The notes beneath the pieces are model-generated. The model saw only the letters and a list, made by a program, of their open reading frames with translations. It was not told where the DNA came from and did not search any database. Shown piece by piece: positions 1 through 5,862 of a DNA stretch of 19,815 bases (its first letter is position 1; every line of letters starts with the position of its first letter). The stretch is from CAYOYH01 sp964408165. GTDB taxonomy: Bacteria; Patescibacteriota; Saccharimonadia; Saccharimonadales; CAYOYH01. The stretch spans positions 1 through 19,815 of the forward strand of contig CAYOYH010000012.1 in assembly GCA_964408165.1 (NCBI GenBank). Reading direction: 5' to 3'. A program made the translations under genes and the position numbers.

Positions 1-1
1 A

Positions 2-598
2 GATTATTTCAAAGAACAATTAGAAATTATTAGAGATATTCGCAGTAGTGAAAGGCGAATGTATCAGCAAATTACAGATATTTATGCAGAATGTTCTGTT
101 GATTATGACGAAGACTCCGATATTACAAAAAAGTTTTTTGCGACAGTGCAAAATAAATTGCATTGGGCTATTACGAAACAAACTGCAGCAGAAATTATTG
201 TTAGTAGAGCAAATTCTAAAAAAGAAAAAATGGGGCTTACTTCTTGGAAAAATTCACCAAGTGGAAAAATTAGAAAGCCTGATGTGGGTATTGCTAAAAA
301 TTATCTTACAGAGAAAGAACTAAAACCATTAAATAGGATTGTAACGATGTATCTTGATTATGCCGAACATCAAGCGGAAAAATATATTGCTATGACGATG
401 AAAGATTGGGTTGAAAAATTAGATGCCTTTTTACAATTCAATAAGGAGGATGTTCTGGAAAATTCTGGAAAAGTAACCGCTGAAATTGCTAAATCTTTTG
501 CTGAAAATGAATTTAAAAAATATAAACCTATTCAGGACAAAAATTATATTTCTGATTTTGATAAACAAATTAAAAAACTTTTATCTAATAATAAATAA
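2..598 (+). CDS. RhuM-family virulence/phage-type protein, C-terminal part (5' end outside window)
   Basis: The reading frame is open from the first bases, so only the C-terminal 198 residues are visible and the true start lies upstream. The stretch around RDIRSSERRMYQQITDIYAE, the block AKNYLTEKELKPLNRIVTMY, and the later MTMKDWVEKLDAFLQF segment are the hallmarks of the RhuM family (Salmonella pathogenicity-island RhuM). Genes of this family often sit inside or beside type I restriction-modification loci; their biochemical role is not established. The coding DNA is clearly more AT-rich than the housekeeping genes after about 2.1 kb, which suggests recent transfer. The stop is followed two bases later by what looks like the beginning of an HsdM gene, in keeping with an RM context. 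Family assignment is from recognised motifs, not from a search. Confidence 0.85.
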   Translation, partial: DYFKEQLEIIRDIRSSERRMYQQITDIYAECSVDYDEDSDITKKFFATVQNKLHWAITKQTAAEIIVSRANSKKEKMGLTSWKNSPSGKIRKPDVGIAKNYLTEKELKPLNRIVTMYLDYAEHQAEKYIAMTMKDWVEKLDAFLQFNKEDVLENSGKVTAEIAKSFAENEFKKYKPIQDKNYISDFDKQIKKLLSNNK

Positions 599-600
599 TC

Positions 601-654
601 ATGCTCAACTCCGAAGCAAAACGAGAGATTGAGAAAGCGACTAGGGAAATTTAA
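601..654 (+). pseudogene. Possible truncated start of a type I restriction methylase (HsdM) gene
   Basis: An ATG two bases after the rhuM stop opens a 17-codon frame, MLNSEAKREIEKATREI, then TAA. HsdM subunits commonly begin MLNSETKRxID followed by an ARDILVGK-like segment, and this peptide matches that opening before stopping. No methylase sequence follows; the next gene starts 20 bases later. I read it as the stump left after deletion of an hsd operon. The match is short, so it could be chance. Confidence 0.35.
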
Positions 655-659
655 CTTTT

Positions 660-665
660 TAATCT
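660..665 (+). promoter_or_regulatory. Putative -10 box for the SWIM gene
   Basis: TAATCT ends nine bases before the ATG at 675, and there is no Shine-Dalgarno. This is the same close -10/ATG arrangement seen at argS, dnaG and polA. No convincing -35 was found. Confidence 0.35.
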
Positions 666-674
666 ACAAACATA

Positions 675-1412
675 ATGCCAAAATACGATTTAGATAAAAT
701 TAAATTTGCAACGGGTGGGCCGACTTTTGAGCGAGCGGTTGGCTTGTATGAGGGCGGAAAGGTTACGCAATTTCAAAAAGATTTTGCTGGCTATTTTGCT
801 GTCGTGTTGGGAACGCACCCCTACAGGGTTTCTGTATCTGCTAAACAATATGACCGTGGCAATTGTGACTGCTACCTTGGCCAAAACGATACACTTTGCA
901 AACACATGGTGGCGGTGGCAATTTATGCTACCCAGAACGGTGAAAAATTAAACCAAGAGGACAAGGAACTGGTTAGTGGCCCGGTGTGTAGTGGCAAACT
1001 AGGAGAATTAAGTAAACAAGAATTAGCTGAAACCAAAAAAGCGATCACTTCGGCGGGGAGATACATCAAAGCATACTCTGGCCCTTCTCGAACTTGGTTT
1101 GTTTACCAAAATTCACTTAGTGAAGGGTGCGCTAGATTGTCAAAACTGGTTTCACAGTTGCCGGTAAGTAAACAGACAGCACAGTTATTGGTCGATATGC
1201 TTCTGAGGCTTGATAAAAAACTAAGCACAGGTGGTGTTGACGACTCTGACGGCGCCGTTGGCGGTTTTATGCAGGAAGTAGTTATAACACTTCAAGAATA
1301 CGCTAAGCTTGAGCCCAAGTGCGCTAAAGCTTTTAAAAAGCTTCGTGGTCAAAAAACTTGTTTTGACTGGGAAGAGCCGCTTGTAGAAATATTTGATGAA
1401 TTAAACTCCTAG
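675..1412 (+). CDS. SWIM zinc-finger domain protein
   Basis: The 245-residue protein has a SWIM-type zinc-binding signature near its N-terminus: C64, C66, C75 and H77 in a CxC-x8-CxH arrangement (CDC ... LCKH). SWIM domains are thought to mediate DNA or protein contacts and are found alone in small bacterial proteins or fused to SNF2 helicases; here no helicase is attached. The rest of the protein (about 90-245) is helical-looking and I recognise no catalytic motif. It starts at an ATG without a ribosome-binding site, close behind a -10-like TAATCT. It lies between the rhuM/hsdM remnants and a decayed GIY-YIG gene, so it may be accessory cargo. Its base composition is intermediate. Function is unknown beyond the zinc-binding module. 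Confidence 0.8.
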   Translation: MPKYDLDKIKFATGGPTFERAVGLYEGGKVTQFQKDFAGYFAVVLGTHPYRVSVSAKQYDRGNCDCYLGQNDTLCKHMVAVAIYATQNGEKLNQEDKELVSGPVCSGKLGELSKQELAETKKAITSAGRYIKAYSGPSRTWFVYQNSLSEGCARLSKLVSQLPVSKQTAQLLVDMLLRLDKKLSTGGVDDSDGAVGGFMQEVVITLQEYAKLEPKCAKAFKKLRGQKTCFDWEEPLVEIFDELNS

Positions 1413-1513
1413 CCACACTAATAAAAAGAAAAAGATTCGCCTGAGCAGCAAGAGTATGACTCCTGCAGTAACTAGCTGGCTAAAAGGGGTTCAACTGTGG
1501 GATTGGAATTCAG

Positions 1514-1753
1514 GTTTTACAAAGTGAAAAAGATGGGAAGAGTTACACTAGATACACGAAAAATTTAAAATTAAGATTTGAGCAGCACCAAAAAGGACAA
1601 GTTGAATCTACCAAAGAACGAAGATCCTTAAAACTTATTTATTACGAAGCATGTTTGTCGGAAGAAGATGCTATCAAACGCGAAAAGTATTTAAAAACTC
1701 ATTACGGTAAGCAATTTTTAAAAAATCGGCTCAAATTTTATTTCACACGGTAG
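1514..1753 (+). pseudogene. Degenerate GIY-YIG endonuclease, lacking its N-terminus
   Basis: In one frame the DNA reads VLQSEKDGKSYTRYTKNLKL, continues through KLIYYEAC and AIKREKYLKT, and ends KNRLKFYFTR-stop. This is the small stand-alone GIY-YIG (UvrC-like, UPF0213) fold common in CPR genomes. Two defects mark it as broken. The frame has no start codon or the usual MxYVY opening upstream of VLQS, because the upstream sequence switches to unrelated DNA. The YTG (YIG) motif reads YTR, so the conserved glycine is lost. About 79 codons remain, close to the normal C-terminal extent. It is non-coding or inactive unless expressed by some unusual start. Confidence 0.8.
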
Positions 1754-1958
1754 AGGCAAGCGTAATGTGATTTGTTAGTGCTAGCCCGCCCTGTGACGGC
1801 ACAATCCGCTTCTGTGAGTGCCGCGACCTTGAAACTACAGAGCAGACGCGAGAGCCACCGCAGAGCGTCGAGGTGCGTAGGGGCTGGGGTTACTATGTGC
1901 GGCTCCGTGCGTAAGCAGTGGTTTTGTAACAGCGAGAACTTTGGTAACATAGAGGTCG
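1754..1958. other. GC-rich non-coding stretch with short inverted repeats
   Basis: Between the GIY-YIG remnant and the small membrane ORF lie about 205 bases richer in G+C than the island before it. Short complementary pairs are present (CGGCAC/GTGCCG near 1797-1823 and ACGC/GCGT around 1847-1870). A near direct repeat of TTTNGTAACA occurs near 1921-1949. I recognise no known RNA family. Frames on either strand are open but have no start context or family resemblance. Confidence 0.3.
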
Positions 1959-2114
1959 ATGAGAAAAGATGAACAGAGTGGTTTTATTCTTATGATTGCC
2001 ATTATGGTAGTGCTAGCGTCGCTCATTATTTGGTTTGCGGTGCATCGGATTACTCAGGCAAACAATGAGCCTGTGCCGGCTCTTAAAAACACTCAGTCCG
2101 TCTTTTTGGGATGA
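1959..2114 (+). CDS. Small single-pass membrane protein (51 aa)
   Basis: The frame starts MRKDEQSGFI and ends ALKNTQSVFLG. Residues 9 to 28 form one uninterrupted hydrophobic helix (IL...IIWFAV), preceded by a charged N-terminus and followed by HR and a polar tail, which is a typical small membrane protein or signal anchor. Its TGA overlaps the ATG of the methyltransferase gene in an ATGA junction, the usual sign of translational coupling. That is the best evidence that the ORF is real. A weak purine-rich site (AGAGGT) lies at 1951-1956. I recognise no family; it could be a small transport, stress or assembly factor. Confidence 0.65.
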   Translation: MRKDEQSGFILMIAIMVVLASLIIWFAVHRITQANNEPVPALKNTQSVFLG

Positions 2115-2842
2115 ACCCACAGCAATTTTTGTCCGCTCGTAAAGATCACCAGCTGGTAGTTCTAGAGGGGTTTCACGCACTGAAACACGCTCTGAGGTTT
2201 GAGGCAGGGGTGGTTGATATCATAACTGCCAACAAGGGTGAATTGGTTCGGTTGACCAAAAGGCTAGCCCCCGATATTTTAGCCGTAATTAAACAAGAAG
2301 CTCGAGAGGTGAACGCCGATGAGTTTGGTCGCTCGTCACCAATACCAATAAAATCTGGTGTTTTAGCGGTAGCGGTGCCAGTGGTTTACGATGAAAATAT
2401 TATCGAGTCTACCAATAAAACTGTGGTTTGGCTGGATAACCCCAAAAATCACCAAAATGTTGGCGCCGTAGTGCGATTAGCAGCTGGGATTGGAGCGGTG
2501 CCAGTGGCGATTCACGGAGATTTAGACATTTGGAATCCGGCTGTGCTTAGGGGTAGTGCCGGACTTCACTATGCCACGGCGGTCATTAAAACCGACAAAC
2601 TTCCTAATGAATTTGGCAAAAAAGTTTATGTGTTTGACGGTTCTGGCAAGCCGTTTGAGCAAGTAAATATCACAGCAAACTCCATACTTGTATTTGGGGG
2701 CGAGCGCGGTGGTGTGAGTGAGCCAATAAAGAGCCAAGCCGACGAAGTAGTAAGGATTCCTATGAAAAAAGGAGTCTCTAGCCTGAATCTAGCCACAGCT
2801 GTTGCTATAGGGTTGTACGCTGTAACCAGGAGACCGAGGTAA
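2111..2842 (+). CDS. TrmH/SpoU-family RNA 2'-O-methyltransferase
   Basis: The 243-residue protein carries the three motifs of the SPOUT (SpoU) class, which transfers a methyl group from S-adenosylmethionine to a ribose 2'-OH in rRNA or tRNA. Motif 1 is NPKNHQNVGAVVRLAA, holding the conserved N and R. Motif 2 is VFGGERGGVSEPI followed by ADEVVRIPM. Motif 3 is SSLNLATAVAIGLYAV. The N-terminal 100 residues would be the substrate-binding part (L30e-like in related enzymes). The specific target, such as 23S G2251 (RlmB) or a tRNA position, cannot be read from motifs alone. The start overlaps the stop of the preceding small membrane ORF. No other ribosome-binding site is needed or obvious. Confidence 0.9.
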   Translation: MNPQQFLSARKDHQLVVLEGFHALKHALRFEAGVVDIITANKGELVRLTKRLAPDILAVIKQEAREVNADEFGRSSPIPIKSGVLAVAVPVVYDENIIESTNKTVVWLDNPKNHQNVGAVVRLAAGIGAVPVAIHGDLDIWNPAVLRGSAGLHYATAVIKTDKLPNEFGKKVYVFDGSGKPFEQVNITANSILVFGGERGGVSEPIKSQADEVVRIPMKKGVSSLNLATAVAIGLYAVTRRPR

Positions 2843-2871
2843 GTCCATGAGGCCTGCGCCAGCTCGCTAAA

Positions 2872-2910
2872 CAGTCATTTTAGACTGAGTGCATCGCTTT
2901 TTTAGCGATG
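2872..2910 (+). other. Two adjacent hairpins after the methyltransferase gene
   Basis: CAGTC/GACTG (2872-2887, 6-nt loop) is followed closely by CATCGCT-TTTTT-AGCGATG (2892-2910, 7-bp stem). No U-tract follows the second stem on the plus strand, so a standard intrinsic terminator is doubtful. They may process or stabilise the upstream mRNA 3' end. Confidence 0.4.
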
Positions 2911-2983
2911 AGTATGGCTTCATTGAAGAGCGTTGGGTGTAAATACCGGAAAGTCGGACAACAAATAGAAGAGTTTTATGTCG

Positions 2984-3006
2984 TCAGGCGAGAACTCGCC
3001 CCCTGA
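2984..3006 (+). other. Hairpin upstream of argS
   Basis: TCAGGCGA and TCGCC-CCC-TGA can pair into an eight-base-pair stem with a GAAC loop and a 3-nt bulge. It lies 17 bases before the argS -35 element, so it would not be in the argS mRNA if the called promoter is right. It could end an upstream transcript or serve as a binding site. Confidence 0.35.
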
Positions 3007-3023
3007 AGAAACAAATGCTTGGA

Positions 3024-3052
3024 TTGTAGGCGGTAGTCAAAACAGATAAACT
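3024..3052 (+). promoter_or_regulatory. Putative argS promoter
   Basis: TTGTAG (3024-3029), a 17-bp spacer and TAAACT (3047-3052) form a sigma-70-type promoter. The ATG at 3063 lies only ten bases after the -10, so the mRNA would have almost no leader. This favours ATG 3063 over the GTG at 3054. Confidence 0.5.
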
Positions 3053-3062
3053 AGTGTGGGTT

Positions 3063-4760
3063 ATGAAATACTTTTTGCAGCGAGTTGAAACAGAGTTGGT
3101 TGAATCTGCGTCTAGACATTTAGGTGTGGACATGACTGAGCTAAGTATCGAAAAAGCCAACTTAAGGTTTGGTGCGGATTTAGCGATGCCTTTTTTCGCT
3201 CTGGCAGGAAAACTAGGTAAATCGCCTCAGGAAATCGCCTCAGACGTTCAAAATTCCACTCAACACTCCGCTGTTGCTAAAACCGACGTTGCTTCAGGCT
3301 ATCTAAACATCTGGTTAGACTCCAGCGCTGTAGCCAGAGGCATAGCCGAGGATCTTCAAAAGTCTGAAAAGTACGGTGAGACAGCAGAAGGGGCTGGTAA
3401 AACTGTGGTTGTCGACTTCATAGGCTTGAACTTATCCAAGCCGTTCAGCGTGGGGCATCTGCGACCGACGGTGCAGGGCGCAGCGCTAATAAATCTCTAT
3501 CAAGCTCTGGGTTATAAAGTGGTAGGCGACAGTCATCTCGGAGATTGGGGTACGCCGTTTGGCATGTGGGTGGTTGGTTTTGAAAAGTGGGGAAGTGATG
3601 AAGCTCTAGAGAAAGACGGGGCTTACGAACTAGGGCGTTTGTATGTGAAGTTTCGTCAGGAAGCTGAAGTTGACGAATCACTTTTGGACGACGCCAAAGC
3701 TTGGCTAAAAAAGCTTGAAGCAGGCGACGAACAAGCTCTGGCGTTCAAGGACAGGTTTAGCAAAATTTCGCTCGACCATATGAACACAGTTCTTGCTCGG
3801 TTGAAGATAAAACCAGACGAAAACCTAGGCGAATCGTTCTATGTAACAGAGGCAAAAAAGCTGATTGATGAATTAGTGGATTCTAAAGTTGCCACGCGAC
3901 AAAAAGACGGCTTAGTGATTGTTCAGTTGGATAACTACGGAATTGATACGCCAATTTTGCTCCAAAAAAGTGATGGATCTTTGCTTTATGCCACCACCGA
4001 CATGCAGACAATCAGGTACAGAAATGACACCTGGAATCCAGAGAAAATTATTTATTCGGTTGGTGGGGAGCAACAGCTCCATTTCCAGCAGGTATTTGCT
4101 CTTGCCGACAAGCTAGGATTCAATATGAAGCTGGTTCACCCGTGGTTTGGAACGATTGATGAGCTCGGCGATTATGGTAAACGTCGCAAAATGAGCTCAC
4201 GAAAAAACACAGCACTGCTAGAAAACTTACTAGACGAAGCCGAAAAGGTGGCTCGAGAGAAAATAAACAACCAAGAAGTTAGCAACCAAGACATTTCCAA
4301 AATTGCTCTAGGGGCAGTCAAGTTTACCGATTTTGGGCAGTCTAGACGCACTAATATACTTTTTGACTGGGATAGAATGTTTAATTTACAGGGGTTCTGC
4401 GGGCCATATGTTCAGTATGCTGCGGTGCGAGTCGGCTCGATATTAAGCAAGCTTGAAGCAAGCGAGGTGCTGTTTGATGGAGCTGACGACTATAACTGGG
4501 AAGCAGAAACAAGGTTACTGAATCTTTTAGCGCGCTACCCAGCGGTGATTTTAGAAGCAGCTAAAGAATACGAACCTCACAAAGTGGCTCAATACTTGTT
4601 TGACCTAGCCAAAGAATTCAACAAATACTACGAAAATATTTCGATTAGCGAATCCAGGGGAGTAGCCAGAGAAGCGCGCCTGAAGCTACTGTATTTGCTG
4701 AGGTCGAATTTTGAACACGGACTAGGAATACTGGGGATAGAAATTCCATCAAAAATGTAG
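3063..4760 (+). CDS. argS: Arginyl-tRNA synthetase
   Basis: This class I aminoacyl-tRNA synthetase (565 residues) charges tRNA-Arg with arginine in the cytoplasm. The order is typical of ArgRS: an N-terminal add-on domain (about 1-90), the signature SKPFSVGHLRPT (HIGH region at 129-132), the ArgRS-specific GDSHLGDWGTPFG, and KMSSR at 376-380. The C-terminal helical DALR anticodon-binding domain carries a NISISES-type segment near the end. The HIGH tetrad reads SVGH, where bacterial ArgRS usually has HVGH or HIGH, so its first histidine is replaced by serine. The second catalytic histidine and KMSSR are intact, so activity is expected. Length is close to the family norm. I place the start at ATG 3063 because of promoter spacing; a GTG nine bases upstream is the alternative. 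Confidence 0.95.
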   Translation: MKYFLQRVETELVESASRHLGVDMTELSIEKANLRFGADLAMPFFALAGKLGKSPQEIASDVQNSTQHSAVAKTDVASGYLNIWLDSSAVARGIAEDLQKSEKYGETAEGAGKTVVVDFIGLNLSKPFSVGHLRPTVQGAALINLYQALGYKVVGDSHLGDWGTPFGMWVVGFEKWGSDEALEKDGAYELGRLYVKFRQEAEVDESLLDDAKAWLKKLEAGDEQALAFKDRFSKISLDHMNTVLARLKIKPDENLGESFYVTEAKKLIDELVDSKVATRQKDGLVIVQLDNYGIDTPILLQKSDGSLLYATTDMQTIRYRNDTWNPEKIIYSVGGEQQLHFQQVFALADKLGFNMKLVHPWFGTIDELGDYGKRRKMSSRKNTALLENLLDEAEKVAREKINNQEVSNQDISKIALGAVKFTDFGQSRRTNILFDWDRMFNLQGFCGPYVQYAAVRVGSILSKLEASEVLFDGADDYNWEAETRLLNLLARYPAVILEAAKEYEPHKVAQYLFDLAKEFNKYYENISISESRGVAREARLKLLYLLRSNFEHGLGILGIEIPSKM

Positions 4761-4777
4761 CAAGTAATTGCTTGTGC

Positions 4778-4806
4778 TTGCAGTGCTACAGTAAAAAGGG
4801 TATTAT
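4778..4806 (+). promoter_or_regulatory. Putative promoter for the 150-aa hypothetical gene
   Basis: TTGCAG (4778-4783), a 17-bp spacer and TATTAT (4801-4806) are followed by eleven bases and then ATG at 4818. No Shine-Dalgarno is present, which fits a leaderless or very short-leader transcript. Confidence 0.55.
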
Positions 4807-4817
4807 TTTGCGCGGTT

Positions 4818-5270
4818 ATGACTACACTAGAACGAGCACATCAGCCTAAATCTCCTGAGCTGACAGTAATGCCTAAAGAAGCTGTTGACAGCTTCATCAT
4901 TTCCCTAAATAGGTACACTAGGTATCTTAATGGGGAAATTATGCATACCCATGAAGGCCTCTCGATAGAAGATGAAGCAGAGAGAACTAGGCATTTTGAA
5001 GCAGCGTGTGAGCTGTTGGAGGGATTAACGCCGATGGTCACCAATCATATGTTGGTTGTTTACACAGAGAAAAAATCTCCCAACGGAGAGTCGATTTTAA
5101 ATGACAACGGAAATGTAGAAAAAATTGTAGTAAAGGCTTTGGAGAATTTTCAAGGCCTTAGGTATACCGAAGACGAACTGGTTGTTACTTATCGACCAAG
5201 AGGAGGGGAGACAATAGAGGAATTCGGACTAAAAGGTCTTGGTACAGAGTTCAAACTAGATGTCATATAA
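4818..5270 (+). CDS. Hypothetical protein (150 aa)
   Basis: I do not recognise this protein. It has 150 residues, with no signal peptide or membrane segment, and mixed polar composition. It starts MTTLERAHQPKSPE. A helical-looking region spans 20-80 (ISLNRYTRYLNG, AACELLEGL), followed by a strand-rich half (NHMLVVYTEKK, VEKIVVKALENF, DELVVTYRPRGG, LGTEFKLDVI). It has its own well-spaced promoter and lies alone between argS and the dyad-rich region at 5.3-5.7 kb. Codon use resembles the neighbouring housekeeping genes, so it is probably native and expressed. It could be a lineage-specific CPR protein. The start is supported by the promoter rather than by a ribosome-binding site. Confidence 0.7.
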   Translation: MTTLERAHQPKSPELTVMPKEAVDSFIISLNRYTRYLNGEIMHTHEGLSIEDEAERTRHFEAACELLEGLTPMVTNHMLVVYTEKKSPNGESILNDNGNVEKIVVKALENFQGLRYTEDELVVTYRPRGGETIEEFGLKGLGTEFKLDVI

Positions 5271-5325
5271 ACACGCATTTCGCATTTTCCATTTCGACCC
5301 CCACAGAGTCCTGGTAGCAGCCATC

Positions 5326-5385
5326 TTGCAGTTTTCTCTGTTGTCACCACAGCTACAGCTGTGCTCCCAGCAGAGAAAACTGTAA
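5326..5385 (+). other. Large two-part stem-loop
   Basis: CAGTTTTCTCTG (5329-5340) pairs perfectly with CAGAGAAAACTG (5371-5382), extended by a G-U and two U-A pairs to about 15 bp. Nested inside, CACAGC pairs with GCTGTG (5348-5363). The result is a two-tier hairpin of 60 nt. It lies 55 bases after the stop of the 150-aa gene and may mark its transcript end, but no U-tract follows. Confidence 0.65.
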
Positions 5386-5396
5386 CCTGGCCAAGG

Positions 5397-5414
5397 ACTT
5401 ACGCACTCGTAAGT
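5397..5414 (+). other. Short perfect hairpin
   Basis: ACTTACG-CACT-CGTAAGT forms a seven-bp stem with a 4-nt loop, 12 bases after the larger stem-loop. Confidence 0.55.
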
Positions 5415-5497
5415 TTGCGCCTGTTCTTGACCAAGCGGTTCCGAGCTAATGCCCATTTCTAGTTGAATATCTAGCTTTCGCATATCTGTTAATCATG

Positions 5498-5527
5498 CAT
5501 AAGTAATCTATAAGGAGATTACTTATG
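5498..5527 (+). promoter_or_regulatory. 12-bp inverted repeat over a ribosome-binding site and start codon
   Basis: CATAAGTAATCT (5498-5509) and AGATTACTTATG (5516-5527) are perfect reverse complements around the loop ATAAGG. The Shine-Dalgarno AAGGAG (5512-5517) lies in the loop and top of the stem. The ATG (5525-5527) pairs with the bottom of the stem. It could act in RNA as a translation switch, or in DNA as an operator for a dimeric regulator. Confidence 0.6.
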
Positions 5528-5677
5528 AGTAAACTGGCATCAAATTTCAAACGCGTAAGTCCTGAACTTCTTTTTTCCACCCCACCCTCCTTTTCAACGG
5601 CTCAACGCGTTGAGCCGTTGAAACACCCCAGCATACTGGAGTACGGAAAGCAAAGTGCGAAATGTGCGATAGATTGA
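5525..5677 (+). CDS. Possible small protein (50 aa) with strong ribosome-binding site
   Basis: ATG at 5525 follows AAGGAG by seven bases, an ideal Shine-Dalgarno in a window where many genes have none. The frame runs 50 codons (MSKLASNFKRVSPELLFSTP ... YGKQSAKCAID) to TGA. It has no membrane segment or recognisable family. Codons 23-33 are made of a perfect 32-bp palindrome, which argues that part of the sequence is constrained as DNA or RNA rather than as protein. The start codon lies in the stem described at 5498-5527. It may be a regulated small protein, a leader peptide, or chance. Confidence 0.4.
   Translation: MSKLASNFKRVSPELLFSTPPSFSTAQRVEPLKHPSILEYGKQSAKCAID
5592..5623. repeat. Perfect 32-bp palindrome
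   Basis: The two 16-base halves, TTTCAACGGCTCAACG and its exact reverse complement, meet at ACGCGT with no spacer. Such spacer-less dyads serve as protein-binding sites or can fold as cruciforms. In RNA it would give a stem of about 14 bp. Confidence 0.85.
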
Positions 5678-5862
5678 GGCTGATTAATAATTCTTATGGC
5701 AACAGTAAAATTGCAAAATGTGGCAGGAAGAAACTTTAGAGCAGGCGCAGTTTCGTAAATAAAATCCATCGACAATGTACTATGATTGCTGTGGTTTCGT
5801 TGTAATGAACGAAAAGCATCGACCCTTCAACTAAAAAGAATTCAAAATAAAGGAGCGGGTTT
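5678..5862 (+). promoter_or_regulatory. Upstream region of the GAPDH gene
   Basis: A TATGAT box at 5781-5786 is the best -10 candidate, without a convincing -35. An inverted repeat TTTCGTT-GTAATG-AACGAAA lies at 5795-5814, just downstream, placed like an operator or leader hairpin. A 20-codon ATG frame at 5696-5758 has no ribosome-binding site. The Shine-Dalgarno for the gene is AAGGAG at 5850-5855. Confidence 0.35.

Larger units (their letters stand above)
5273..5669. mobile_element. Candidate MITE-like element bounded by imperfect inverted repeats
   Basis: The left edge has GCATTTCGCATTTTC (5276-5289 region) and the right edge, read on the minus strand, has GCACATTTCGCACTTTGC. They share an ATTTCGCA core plus flanks. 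Between them lie four strong dyads and almost no convincing coding sequence. A small non-autonomous element is one reading. The end repeats are imperfect and I see no clear target-site duplication. Confidence 0.25.

Noticed and set aside
1456..1527. Short ATG frame (MTPAVTSWLKGVQLWDWNSG...) running into the GIY-YIG remnant out of frame
   Set aside because: It ends after 23 codons in the wrong frame and resembles no nuclease N-terminus.
1738..1972. Open frames on both strands in the GC-rich gap
   Set aside because: They lack start signals and family resemblance; openness follows from composition.
2892..2910. Intrinsic terminator after the methyltransferase gene
   Set aside because: The hairpin is convincing, but the T-run is in the loop rather than after the stem.
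5256..5483. 75-codon minus-strand frame across the dyad cluster
   Set aside because: No ribosome-binding site or close -10, and it consists mainly of hairpin arms.
5696..5758. 20-codon ORF (MATVKLQNVAGRNFRAGAVS) before GAPDH
   Set aside because: No ribosome-binding site or well-placed -10; too short to support.
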